A stretch of 64,000 nt of DNA, from positions 62,001 through 126,000 of the forward strand of contig JAISVA010000035.1 in NCBI GenBank assembly GCA_031271815.1. The letters are read 5' to 3'. Origin of the DNA: Prevotellaceae bacterium (GTDB taxonomy: Bacteria; Bacteroidota; Bacteroidia; Bacteroidales; Paludibacteraceae). Position numbers and translations under genes: made by a program. Numbering within the stretch: position 1 is the first letter of the stretch; every line of letters begins with the position of its first letter. A model generated the notes under the pieces. It ran no database searches, had not been told where the DNA came from, and saw only the letters and a program-made list of their open reading frames with translations. Positions 41,962 through 51,134 of this stretch are shown piece by piece.

Positions 41962-42480
41962 TCAGGGAATGTGGAGAGTATTTTTTACCAAATTATCAAA
42001 TAGCACATCCGACATATCTCTTGCCTCAATCATATATTTTGCCTGTGAGTAAAAAGGCTCTCTTTTTTTCAACATTCCGGAAATAAAATCAAACAATTCC
42101 TTTTCGCTTTTTTTAGCTAAGAGCGGACGGTCTTTGCTTGCTGTACGCAAATAATCAGTCAGATCGGCAGCCGTCGCTTTAAGATAGACGGTTTCGCCTT
42201 TTTGATTCATAAATTCCATATTGTCAAAAAAACACGCTGTTCCGCCTCCGGTTGAGATAATTACGTTTTCAAAATCGGCAACTTCGCGAAGTAAATCGCG
42301 CTCAATTTCCCGGAAACCGTTTTCGCCTTTTTCTTTAAACAGCTGGGACACGGTTTTGAAATAGCGACTTTCAATATAATGATCCAAATCGACGAAATCA
42401 AGTCCGTATTTTTTAGATAACCGTTTGCCGGTAGTGGTCTTTCCGCAACCCATGTAGCCGACTAAAAAAATTCGCGTCAT
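41962..42480 (-). CDS. aroK: Shikimate kinase
   Basis: Phosphorylates shikimate at O3 in aromatic amino acid synthesis. The 172-residue P-loop kinase has GYMGCGKTTTGKRLS (Walker A), DFVDLDHYIE (shikimate-binding Asp), GENGFREIERDLL (Arg) and STGGGTACFFDN, then RPLLAKKS in the lid. The upstream TonB-C gene ends 21 bases before its start, so the two may form a transcript. Confidence 0.94.
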   Translation of the reverse strand: MTRIFLVGYMGCGKTTTGKRLSKKYGLDFVDLDHYIESRYFKTVSQLFKEKGENGFREIERDLLREVADFENVIISTGGGTACFFDNMEFMNQKGETVYLKATAADLTDYLRTASKDRPLLAKKSEKELFDFISGMLKKREPFYSQAKYMIEARDMSDVLFDNLVKNTLHIP

Positions 42481-42501
42481 CTTTTCTATTTTTTGACCTT
42501 C

Positions 42502-43077
42502 TTAATAATCATAATTGTAATCATCGTAATAATATTCGTCCTCGTTTTTCTTTTTCGGTAAATTATTACGCGTAAAATAAACAGGAATAATTAACGCCAC
42601 CTGCTCGCGCACACCGTTCAACGAACCGGGTTTGAATACCGGTAATTCGCGCATAATCCGGAGGGCTTCATCATCGTATTCAGGCGCAACCGATTCCAAT
42701 ACTTTTTGCTTGATCGCCTTTCCGCAACGGTCTATTACGATTTCGACATACACAACTCCCTTCAGGCGCGTACTATCATCTGCCATCACATCCGGATATT
42801 GTGTACTTGCATAGACAAACCGCGTAAATTGCACCTCGCCGCCACCCGGGAACTCGGGAAGCGTGAGCCCTTTGGGCCAGGGATCGGGATAGGTGCCGCC
42901 ATAAATCGTAGCGCCTGCGCCATTATCAACACAGTCGGGATACAAATATTCAAATTCCAATAAATTTTCAAATTGGGCAAATAATGTTCCTGCGGTGAAT
43001 GGAAGAAAAAACAGGGACAAGAAAAGTCTTTTGAACTTTTCCGGGAAAAAAATTTGATTATTTTTTTTTATTGCCAT
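42502..43077 (-). CDS. TonB C-terminal-domain protein
   Basis: Secreted or periplasmic protein of 191 residues with a signal peptide (LFLSLFFLPFTAGTLFA) and a TonB C-terminal fold: LKGVVYVEIVIDRCGKAIKQ, then PEYDDEALRIMRELPVFKPG and VREQVALIIPVYF. There is no N-terminal membrane anchor plus Pro-rich spacer like that of a full TonB, so it may not be an energy transducer; the C-terminus is a Tyr/Asp-rich tail. ATG 43077 is chosen (MAIKKNNQ); a second ATG at 43089 is in frame. It lies upstream of aroK. Confidence 0.78.
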   Translation of the reverse strand: MAIKKNNQIFFPEKFKRLFLSLFFLPFTAGTLFAQFENLLEFEYLYPDCVDNGAGATIYGGTYPDPWPKGLTLPEFPGGGEVQFTRFVYASTQYPDVMADDSTRLKGVVYVEIVIDRCGKAIKQKVLESVAPEYDDEALRIMRELPVFKPGSLNGVREQVALIIPVYFTRNNLPKKKNEDEYYYDDYNYDY

Positions 43078-43139
43078 ATTTAAAATCAATTTATAAATGT
43101 TGCTTTTTCAAACTTTGAAACAGGGAGATGTCCGATTCT

Positions 43140-43274
43140 ATTGATTTCGAGGCTATTTAAAAAGATATTTATCCGCGAATTTCACAAATTAACGCTATTA
43201 TTTAGTTGATAAAACCATAAATTACAGATCATTCAGCTATTAATTTCGTGCAAGGTCGTGTAATTCGCAGACTT
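43140..43274. repeat. Degenerate ACGAATT-type palindrome
   Basis: Contains ATTTCACAAATTAACGC and CATAAATTACAGATCATTCA, ending GTAATTCGCAGACTTTTAAA. It matches 23190-23330 over the TAAATTACAGAT core and lies directly after the parC stop. Confidence 0.5.
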
Positions 43275-45950
43275 TTAAAACAACTTCATCTGACCGTTTT
43301 CGTCCTCTTCCGTTTCTATCGAATCCGAAGTTTCATCGACTGATGATATAATCTCCCGATTCTCTTCTGATTCCGGAAAACGTAGCGGTTCCAATTCCTC
43401 AATCGTTAGGCGTTCCCACGTATGGATGCGTTTTCCCTTGGCTTTTATTCCTTTCACTCCGATAAATTCTTCGACATCGATCTCCACCGGTTCGCGCCGC
43501 TTATCGGCTCCTCCAAATGTCACTTTAATTCTCGGATATACAGCGTCGGTTATCAATAACAACTCTGATTTCGGATTATCACTCAGGAAGTTGACGTGCT
43601 TCTGCGAAGGTTCAAATTGAAAACGCTTCAAATAGTCAAAGCCCGCATCGGCATCAAACAGTGCGACAGACCAGATTTTATTCCGGTCAAATTTTTCGAC
43701 CAGTATTACTCCATCGGCAAAATGGTTGCTTTCGTCGAACGAGGTAGTATAATATTCACCCTTTTTAGTTATAACCAGCAGCAAGTCTTCGGGTTGAAAT
43801 TCGCCGAGGTATTCGCCGCGGTTATCGTAATTCAAGCGCAGCACATCGCGGTCAAACCAAACGGCTCGACCGCCGAGTGTTGAGGTTCCTTTTTGCTTCA
43901 AGGTAACTTTCAAAACTTCGTTTTTCGTCAGGATATTTCCCATTGATTGACGACCTTTAATCGCAATCTCGCTGAAATCCTTTTCAAAGGAATTTACTTT
44001 CAACCTTAATTTCGGTTTCAGGGATACCCGTATCACTTCGCCTTCTGCATTCGGATTGGCCGAGAAATAAAGTATGCGCGAGCCCGGCGTGCCTTGCGTG
44101 ATGTCATATTCCTTGTCTCTCGTTACGCCCGTTACGGCAAAGCGTTTCAAGTACGAGAATCCGGCTTTCCCATCGCGGTAGGCAACGTTGTAAACCGTTC
44201 GTTTATCGTTCTTTTTGAATACATTTACATAAAGCAGGTTTTTACCGACATAGAGTTTGTCGGCAACTTTTACTACTTTATATTTTCCATCCCTGTAGAA
44301 TAAAATCACATCATCAATATCCGAACAGTTGCAGACAAATTCATCCTTTTTCAATCCGGTTCCTACAAAACCTTCTTCCCAATTAACATACAGCTTTTCG
44401 TTTGCCTCAACTACTTTTGCCGCCTGGATGGTTTCAAAATTCCGGATTTCGGTCATTCGCGGGTGAAGGCTTCCGTACTTATGCTTCAACGATTGAAACC
44501 AGGCAATCGTATATGGAATCAAGTGATTCAAATGATAATCAACATCTTCTATCTGCTGACGAAGGGAAGCAAGCAGCTCTTCGGATTTATCGGAATTAAA
44601 TTTCAGAATGCGTCCCATTTTGATTTCCAGCAACTTAACAATATCTTCGCGGGTTATTTCCCGAATAAATCTTTCTTTGAACGGGGTTAAGCGCACATCA
44701 ATATGATGAATTGCATCGTCAATGGATTTACTGTCCTCAAATTTTTTATCCTTGTAAATACGCTCTTCAATAAATATTTTTTCCAGCGAATAGAAGTGCA
44801 GCTGTTCCAGCAGTTCTGCTTTTTGAATCCGAAGTTCCTCGCCGAGCAGGTACATTGTCCGGTCGGTCGAGATTTTCAATATTTCGCTTACGTTGGTAAA
44901 ACGCGGCTTGTTATCGGTAATGACACAGCAGTTGGGCGAAATGCTGACTTCACAATCGGTAAAGGCATAAAGCGCATCAATCGTTTTGTCGGACGAAGTT
45001 TTACTTTCCAAATGAATCAATATCTCCACGTTGGCCGAAGTATTGTCCTCCACTTTTTTGATGTTGATTTTCCCTTTTTCGTTGGCTTTCAGGATGGATT
45101 CAATGAGTGATCCGGTTGTTTTTCCGAAAGGAAGGTCTGCAATCACGAGCGTTTTATTATCCAGCTTGTTGATTTTCGCACGCACGCGGATATTTCCGCC
45201 CCGTTCTCCGTCGTTGTAGCGGGATACATCAATCGACCCGCCTGTCAGGAAGTCGGGATAAAGGGCGAAATCTTCCCCCTTCAGATAAGAAACGGCGGCA
45301 TCTAATAATTCGTTGAAATTATGAGGGAGCACTTTCGACGAAAGTCCAACCGCAATACCTTCCACACCCTGCGCCAAGAGCAGCGGATACTTGACAGGCA
45401 ACGTAACCGGCTCTTTATTTCGTCCGTCATAAGAGGCTTTCCACTCGGTTGTCTTCGGGTTAAATACGACATCCAGGGCAAATTTTGACAGCCGCGCTTC
45501 AATGTAACGAGGCGCGGCGGCGCTATCTCCGGTAAGAATATTTCCCCAGTTTCCCTGACAGTCGATCAACAGTTCCTTTTGTCCCAACTGTACCAGCGCA
45601 TCGCCGATAGACGCATCACCGTGCGGGTGAAACTGCATCGTATGTCCAACGATATTGGCAACTTTATTGTAACGCCCATCGTCCAGCCGCTTCATTGAAT
45701 GGAGGATACGCCGCTGAACCGGCTTCAGCCCATCATCCAGATGCGGCACCGCACGCTCCAGAATAACGTAAGACGCGTAATCGAGAAACCAGCTTTGGTA
45801 CATTCCCGAAAGGTGATATTTCACATCTTCGCTGTCTTTGGACGGTATTTTGTAAGACGAATGCCCTTGCGGTACATCCTCATTTTGCGTTTCTTCCGGT
45901 TCGGCGAACTCTTGATTTTCTATATTTTCCTCTATATCTTCCGGGTACAT
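43275..45950 (-). CDS. parC: DNA topoisomerase IV / gyrase subunit A
   Basis: Type IIA topoisomerase DNA-cleaving subunit, 891 residues. After an acidic N-terminal extension it reads SWFLDYASYVILERAVPHLD and DGLKPVQRRILHSM; the catalytic Tyr lies in SAAAPRYIEARLSK. The winged-helix segment has VANIVGHTMQFHPHGDASIG. A coiled-coil region (about 420-520) and a beta-pinwheel C-terminal domain follow. The pinwheel lacks a clear GyrA box, so I prefer ParC to GyrA. No B subunit lies nearby. A near-consensus -7 box on the minus strand, TATCTTTA, sits near 45980. Confidence 0.92.
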   Translation of the reverse strand: MYPEDIEENIENQEFAEPEETQNEDVPQGHSSYKIPSKDSEDVKYHLSGMYQSWFLDYASYVILERAVPHLDDGLKPVQRRILHSMKRLDDGRYNKVANIVGHTMQFHPHGDASIGDALVQLGQKELLIDCQGNWGNILTGDSAAAPRYIEARLSKFALDVVFNPKTTEWKASYDGRNKEPVTLPVKYPLLLAQGVEGIAVGLSSKVLPHNFNELLDAAVSYLKGEDFALYPDFLTGGSIDVSRYNDGERGGNIRVRAKINKLDNKTLVIADLPFGKTTGSLIESILKANEKGKINIKKVEDNTSANVEILIHLESKTSSDKTIDALYAFTDCEVSISPNCCVITDNKPRFTNVSEILKISTDRTMYLLGEELRIQKAELLEQLHFYSLEKIFIEERIYKDKKFEDSKSIDDAIHHIDVRLTPFKERFIREITREDIVKLLEIKMGRILKFNSDKSEELLASLRQQIEDVDYHLNHLIPYTIAWFQSLKHKYGSLHPRMTEIRNFETIQAAKVVEANEKLYVNWEEGFVGTGLKKDEFVCNCSDIDDVILFYRDGKYKVVKVADKLYVGKNLLYVNVFKKNDKRTVYNVAYRDGKAGFSYLKRFAVTGVTRDKEYDITQGTPGSRILYFSANPNAEGEVIRVSLKPKLRLKVNSFEKDFSEIAIKGRQSMGNILTKNEVLKVTLKQKGTSTLGGRAVWFDRDVLRLNYDNRGEYLGEFQPEDLLLVITKKGEYYTTSFDESNHFADGVILVEKFDRNKIWSVALFDADAGFDYLKRFQFEPSQKHVNFLSDNPKSELLLITDAVYPRIKVTFGGADKRREPVEIDVEEFIGVKGIKAKGKRIHTWERLTIEELEPLRFPESEENREIISSVDETSDSIETEEDENGQMKLF

Positions 45951-46048
45951 AAATTGTCTTTAAAAAAATAGGAAGTAAAGATACAAAAAATTAAGAATTT
46001 ATCGTATTTTCGTGTCTCGAAAAGTAAAGCTAAAACTGAAAAATAGAA

Positions 46049-47077
46049 ATGCCAAAAATAAACTCACAAAAAGCAGTACAAAATATATTTCTGATTATCG
46101 GGATAATTGCGCTCGGTGTGATGGTTTACAAGCTCGGCTTTATCCGTATTATTGACAATATTAAAGAGACCGGCTGGTGGTTTATTCCGGTCATTGCACT
46201 ATGGGCAATCGTGTATGCATTGAACACGTTTTCTTCAATGTTGATTATCCGGGACGGTTCGCCAGAGTCGAAAAACGTAAAATTCGGAACGCTTTACAAA
46301 ATCACATTAACGGCATTTGCCATAAATGCGGCAACTCCTGTCGGATTAATTGGCGGCGAACCGTATAAGGTAATGGAACTGAAACCCTATTTGGGCATCA
46401 CCAAGGCAACTTCTTCCGTCATTCTGTTTACGATGATGCACATTGTTTCGCATTTTATCTTTTGGATCCTTTCCGTTCTGCTTGTAATAATCATTTTACC
46501 GATACGCGAAGGCTGGACAATCGCCTTAATCGCTACGCTTACAGCTTGTCTTCTATTGATGCTCGTCTTTTTTAAAGGTTACCGGAAAGGAATGATAATG
46601 AACACATTAAATATTTTGAAAAAATTTCATTTTCTCACGAAAAGAACGCGGGCGTTTATTTTGAAAAATCATAAACAGATAACAACGATTGATACTCAAA
46701 TTGCCTCGCTGCACGGTGAGAACAAAGTGAAATTTTACGCTTCGCTGGGAAATGAGCTTTTCGGACGCATCGTAAGTTGTGCCGAAATTTATTTTTTACT
46801 CCTTGCCTTCGGTTATACGGGCAGTTATGCTTATATATACAGTATCCTTATCGTCGCATTTGTTTCCCTGATGGGTAATTTACTCTTTTTCTCACCCATG
46901 CAAATCGGGACGAGGGAACTCGCTTTTTTAAGTATATTCGAGATATTGGGACTCTCTTCCGTATGGGGAGTCGCCATCAGTTTGATTACTCGTATCCGCG
47001 AGCTGTTCTGGCTGCTTATCGGTATGTTACTGATGAAGATAACGCTGAAAGACGGTTCCAAAGCACAAATTGGGTAA
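46049..47077 (+). CDS. Flippase-like membrane protein (LPG synthase TM family)
   Basis: A 342-residue polytopic membrane protein of the lysylphosphatidylglycerol-synthase transmembrane / UPF0104 family. About eight hydrophobic helices are visible, with family motifs VYALNTFSSMLIIRDG, NAATPVGLIGGEPYKVMELK and the C-terminal FFSPMQIGTRELAFLSIFEI. It lacks the cytosolic aminoacyltransferase domain of MprF, so it is likely a lipid flippase or transporter of unknown substrate. Single gene, divergent from parC, with glnS 120 bases downstream. Confidence 0.88.
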   Translation: MPKINSQKAVQNIFLIIGIIALGVMVYKLGFIRIIDNIKETGWWFIPVIALWAIVYALNTFSSMLIIRDGSPESKNVKFGTLYKITLTAFAINAATPVGLIGGEPYKVMELKPYLGITKATSSVILFTMMHIVSHFIFWILSVLLVIIILPIREGWTIALIATLTACLLLMLVFFKGYRKGMIMNTLNILKKFHFLTKRTRAFILKNHKQITTIDTQIASLHGENKVKFYASLGNELFGRIVSCAEIYFLLLAFGYTGSYAYIYSILIVAFVSLMGNLLFFSPMQIGTRELAFLSIFEILGLSSVWGVAISLITRIRELFWLLIGMLLMKITLKDGSKAQIG

Positions 47078-47159
47078 ACAAAAACTGACACCGCAAATCA
47101 TACCAGCCGCAAACCCAAAAATTTTGGACAAAAACGATTATTTTTAGTCCGAAATAAGC

Positions 47160-47167
47160 TACCTTTG
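47160..47167 (+). promoter_or_regulatory. -7 box for glnS; decides the start
   Basis: TACCTTTG followed by CC, an exact match. The frame could be extended to a TTG at 47165 but that codon lies inside the box. ATG 47198, 31 bases downstream, fits. Confidence 0.6.
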
Positions 47168-47197
47168 CCGGTTATAAATATAATGCATATTAAGAAA

Positions 47198-48892
47198 ATG
47201 GTTGAAAATATAAAAGAAGAAGAGGCAAAAAAAAGCCTGAATTTCATCGAAGTTCTTGTTGAAGAAGATTTGAAAGAGGGTAAAAACGGGGATCGTATTC
47301 AAACACGTTTCCCGCCCGAACCAAACGGATATTTGCATATCGGACATGCAAAGGCGATTTGCATGGATTTCGGCATTGCACAAAATTACGGCGGAACGTG
47401 CAACCTCCGGTTTGACGACACGAACCCCGTAAAGGAAGATGTGGAATACGTAGATTCGATTAAACAGGATATTCAATGGCTTGGCTTTCAGTGGGGAAAC
47501 ATCTATTATGCCTCCGATTATTTTCAGCAGTTATGGGATTTAGCCGTCCGTCTTATCAAAGAAGGAAAGGCATACGTGGACGAACAGTCGGCAGAAGAAG
47601 TTGCCAGACAAAAGGGAACGCCAACTGTTCCGGGTACAAATAGCCCGTATCGCGACCGGCCGGTAGAAGAAAACTTGCGTCTGTTTGAAAAAATGAGTGC
47701 AGGCGAAGTGGCAGAAGGAGCAATGACTTTGCGTTCTAAAATAGATATGGCATCGCCAAATATGCACTTCCGCGACCCGATTATGTATCGCATCATCACT
47801 TCGCACCCGCACCACCGCACGGGATACGATTGGAAAGTTTACCCGATGTATGATTTTGCACACGGACAATCCGATTATTTCGAGGGAGTAACCCACTCGC
47901 TTTGTACATTGGAGTTCGAAGTTCACCGTCCGCTGTATAACTGGTACATCGAGCAGTTTGCAACAGATAATTATGCTCCTCGACAAATCGAATTCAACCG
48001 TCTGAACATTACCTATATGGTAATGAGCAAGCGGAAAATGCTGCGATTGGTGCAGGAAGGGCTGGTGAACGGCTGGGACGACCCGCGTATGTCTACCCTC
48101 AGCGGATTGCGCCGCCGCGGTTATACGCCGGCATCTATTCACAAATTCATCAGCAAAATAGGCTATACGAAGTTTGACGGCATGATTGATATCTCCTTGC
48201 TGGAACATTCCATCCGGGAAGATTTGAACGAGAAGGCAATTCGTGTAAGCGCCGTTCTCGACCCTGTGAAATTGATCATTACCAACTATCCCGAAGGACA
48301 AGTTGAGATGTTGGAAACGGTCAATAATCCCGAAGATCTTTCAATGGGCGCGCGCGAAATTCCGTTCTCAAAAGAGCTTTATATCGAGCGGGAAGACTTT
48401 ATGGAAGATGCTCCTAAAAAATATTTCCGTATGACACCGGGGCAGGAAGTTCGATTAAAAAGCGCCTATATTGTCAAATGTACTGGTTTTAAAAAAGATG
48501 AAGCCGGAAATATTGTTGAAGTATATGCAGAATATGACCCGCAAACAAAAAGTGGAATGTCGGAAAGCAACCGCAAGGTAAAAGGAACGATTCATTGGGT
48601 AACGACTCAACACGCCATCACTGCCGAAGTGCGTCTGTATGACCGCCTGTTTAACGTCGAAAATCCGGGCGATGAGAAAGAAAAAGATCTACCCGAATTG
48701 TTGAATCCCAACTCATTAAAAATAATTACCGCTTATGTGGAACCTTGGCTGAAAGATGCAAAAGCGTTACAGAATTTCCAATTCCAACGAATCGGCTATT
48801 TCAACGTCGATCCGGATTCTACAGCCGAAAAACCGGTGTTTAATCGCACGGTTGCCTTAAAGGACAGTTGGGCGAAGGAGGCGAAACGGTAA
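47198..48892 (+). CDS. glnS: Glutamine-tRNA ligase
   Basis: Class I aminoacyl-tRNA synthetase charging tRNA-Gln, 564 residues from ATG 47198 (MVENIKEEEAKKSLNFIEVL). The HIGH motif is PPEPNGYLHIGHAKAICMDF, with the substrate block RFDDTNPVKEDVEYVDSIKQ; the KMSKS equivalent is VMSKRKMLRLV. YDFAHGQSDYFEGVTHSLCT is typical of GlnRS rather than GluRS. The C-terminal anticodon-binding beta-barrels run from about residue 340. An ATG at 47183 is also possible. Presence of GlnRS means tRNA-Gln is charged directly. Confidence 0.96.
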   Translation: MVENIKEEEAKKSLNFIEVLVEEDLKEGKNGDRIQTRFPPEPNGYLHIGHAKAICMDFGIAQNYGGTCNLRFDDTNPVKEDVEYVDSIKQDIQWLGFQWGNIYYASDYFQQLWDLAVRLIKEGKAYVDEQSAEEVARQKGTPTVPGTNSPYRDRPVEENLRLFEKMSAGEVAEGAMTLRSKIDMASPNMHFRDPIMYRIITSHPHHRTGYDWKVYPMYDFAHGQSDYFEGVTHSLCTLEFEVHRPLYNWYIEQFATDNYAPRQIEFNRLNITYMVMSKRKMLRLVQEGLVNGWDDPRMSTLSGLRRRGYTPASIHKFISKIGYTKFDGMIDISLLEHSIREDLNEKAIRVSAVLDPVKLIITNYPEGQVEMLETVNNPEDLSMGAREIPFSKELYIEREDFMEDAPKKYFRMTPGQEVRLKSAYIVKCTGFKKDEAGNIVEVYAEYDPQTKSGMSESNRKVKGTIHWVTTQHAITAEVRLYDRLFNVENPGDEKEKDLPELLNPNSLKIITAYVEPWLKDAKALQNFQFQRIGYFNVDPDSTAEKPVFNRTVALKDSWAKEAKR

Positions 48893-49081
48893 GACGTTAA
48901 ATAATTGGTTACTTAGTTACATAATACGTGAGATTTACATCTTACGCTGTATAATTATCATTCCTTTGGGATTTACAAGTCTCAATGCGGATGGATAATG
49001 TATTTGCTCTTATTATTCTCCCAATCCCGTTGCTTCTTGCCTTCTCGTTACTCGGTAAATAATATTACGGATTTACAAAAG

Positions 49082-49229
49082 GCAGTCCCAAAAGAACACG
49101 GATAACGCAGATAACACGAATTTTCACAGATAACAAAATGAATAAGGATTTTATATAGCTAATTATCAGCAAATAATCAGCGTTAACCTGTGTTATCTGT
49201 GTTCAAAAAAGATTTTTGAGACAATCTCT
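49082..49229. repeat. MITE-like palindrome, copy D
   Basis: Bounded by GCAGTCCCAAAAGAACACGG and TTTTTGAGACAATCTC. The inside has ATAACGCAGATAACACG and TAACCTGTGTTATCTGTGTT; AGGATTTTATATAGCTAATT is nearly the reverse complement of the centre of copy C (26088-26246). The preceding part of the gap (48893-49081) resembles 34920-35030 and has no gene. Confidence 0.6.
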
Positions 49230-49257
49230 ATTAATCTTTATCTACCATCCCAACAAA

Positions 49258-49294
49258 AAAGATTCCAAGTGAGACAAGCCCACTTGGAATCTTT
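49258..49294 (-). terminator. Terminator of the T9SS cargo gene
   Basis: On the minus strand AAAGATTCCAAGTG forms a 13-14-bp stem with CACTTGGAATCTTT, then TTTTTG. It lies 38 bases past the stop at 49332. A strong intrinsic terminator. Confidence 0.85.
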
Positions 49295-49331
49295 CCAAAA
49301 TTGTACTTAAAAACTAAATATTCCGAATCAA

Positions 49332-50837
49332 TTATTTAACGATAGCTTTTACTACTTCGCTTCCTACTTTTACGATGTAAACACCTTTAGGAAGAGCGAT
49401 GGTAGAAGCAGCAGTAGTTGCAACTACACGACCGTCGATACCGTAGATGGTTGCGCTTTCGCCTCCAGCGATAGCTAAACCGCCTTCGATTGCATATACA
49501 TTAGCAGATGCTGCAGCTTCTACTTTTTGTACATTCACAACGTAACCGTTTTCATCCAAGAAAAGGATATTATCAATGTAGAATACACCGTTATCTGTAT
49601 TAAATCCGATACCGAACGTAAATTCGTTCAAAGAAGAGACTACCTCATAACCCAATACACCAACGTTAGCCGCATCATCAATCAAACCGGTATTAATATC
49701 TGAATCTTCAAAATCAATATAATTTACACTGTTTGTAACCCATTCGCCAATTACACCCACAGGAAGATCTTCCGAATCTTCACCTACGTGACGACCTTCA
49801 AACGACATTGCATCTGCGTTTGCAAAAGTAATAGTAGGTTCTTTTCCATAAGGAATGCCTTGTTTACCAATGTATAATAAAATCGGTGTTTCTAAAATTT
49901 CACCACCTTCTTCAACAGCTCCATCTGCCGTAGCGTAGGATTCCCAGTAAACATCAAAAGCAATTTTCTTAATATCATTAACGGTATGTCCTTCAGGTAT
50001 GATTAAATTCTCAAACATTGCATGCATACCAAATTCTGTCGGTGCAAGTTTTAATGATTTTCCATTGATTCCGGCAGGGTCTTCAACAACCATAGCATTG
50101 GAGTTGTTAGGCCAGCCAAAATTATGCATTCCAAAATAAGGTTTTCCTGCTCCAAATTCATAACCTGCACTAAAATCTTCAAAATCAATCTTTGTGGTTA
50201 CATTTTCAGGTCCAGCAAGAGCATCTTTGATAAGTTTAGCCGATGTTATCGTTAAATAAAACGGATTGTCAGGAGTTGCCATCGTACTGCCATATCCATT
50301 TTCAACACGTATATAAGAGATACCTGCACTTGTAAGTGTTTCCTCTGCATAACCGTTGGTATTTCCTACCGGTGTTCTTGTTATGGATTGCTTAATTGGA
50401 AGGCTGATAATGCTTGATGCTCCTGCAGGTGAGTTCTGCTCATTAAGACTATTGCCATTATAATCACCCATACCTTCTCCTACATAATATCCTACCGTAA
50501 GAGAGATTTGATTAGCAGCCTGAACTTCCGGCTGATTAACTTCAACTTGAATTTCACGATAACCCATCGCATACAAATCTACATTGTCAAAAGCCCATCC
50601 TCCTGCTCTATATTCCCAGGTAATTTTAAAAGTTATCCCCGCTGCAGTTTCTTCCAAAACTTCTATCTGTATTATGGGATTTCCATCTTCATCCACAGCT
50701 GGTGCAGAAAGATGGGAAATAGGTTGCCCTCCTACACCTTCTTCAAACAAGATGGGATTTTCCGGATCTGCAAATTCTTGTGCATTACTTGCCCAACCTA
50801 AAAACAGGGCGCTTGCTAAAAATAAAATTTTCTTCAT
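49332..50837 (-). CDS. Secreted protein with T9SS sorting domain (DUF4465-like)
   Basis: A 501-residue exported protein. Signal peptide MKKILFLASALFLGWASNAQ. The N-terminal half is a beta-rich region (ITFKITWEYRAGGWAFDNVD); the second half (about 215-430) has FEDFSAGYEFGAGKPYFGMH and later FNTDNGVFYIDNILFLDENG, the pattern of carbohydrate-binding-like or DUF4465 modules. The C-terminal about 60 residues, ESATIYGIDGRVVATTA then IALPKGVYIVKVGSEVVKAI, are a type IX secretion sorting signal. It should be surface-attached or released by T9SS. Located after the Sus-like operon but with its own promoter at 50895-50902; a role in binding the same nutrient is an inference. Confidence 0.8.
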   Translation of the reverse strand: MKKILFLASALFLGWASNAQEFADPENPILFEEGVGGQPISHLSAPAVDEDGNPIIQIEVLEETAAGITFKITWEYRAGGWAFDNVDLYAMGYREIQVEVNQPEVQAANQISLTVGYYVGEGMGDYNGNSLNEQNSPAGASSIISLPIKQSITRTPVGNTNGYAEETLTSAGISYIRVENGYGSTMATPDNPFYLTITSAKLIKDALAGPENVTTKIDFEDFSAGYEFGAGKPYFGMHNFGWPNNSNAMVVEDPAGINGKSLKLAPTEFGMHAMFENLIIPEGHTVNDIKKIAFDVYWESYATADGAVEEGGEILETPILLYIGKQGIPYGKEPTITFANADAMSFEGRHVGEDSEDLPVGVIGEWVTNSVNYIDFEDSDINTGLIDDAANVGVLGYEVVSSLNEFTFGIGFNTDNGVFYIDNILFLDENGYVVNVQKVEAAASANVYAIEGGLAIAGGESATIYGIDGRVVATTAASTIALPKGVYIVKVGSEVVKAIVK

Positions 50838-50894
50838 ACTAAATAATTTAAAGTTAATAATATAATTTCTTTTATTTGTAAACTACATATCGGG

Positions 50895-50902
50895 CAAAGA
50901 TA
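50895..50902 (-). promoter_or_regulatory. -7 box for T9SS cargo gene
   Basis: TATCTTTG on the minus strand followed by C, 57 bases before the ATG at 50837, indicating expression independent of the susCD operon. The surrounding gap 50838-51134 has a palindrome-free AT-rich leader. Confidence 0.55.
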
Positions 50903-51134
50903 GAAAAAGGAGAATGAAGAAACAAATGTTTTATTATTTTTTTTTTGTTAATGGAAAATAATTCTTTTACCTTTTTCAGTCAATTTCCTCCTTCAACTCT
51001 CAAATAATATTTTTCTTACAACCAAAGGTTGAATAAAACAAAACCGGACAAACAAATGTAAAAACACTGCCTGTCCGATTTACTGGTTATTGCTCTGTTA
51101 TCTTTCGACAACTACCGGAAATAAATTTCAATAA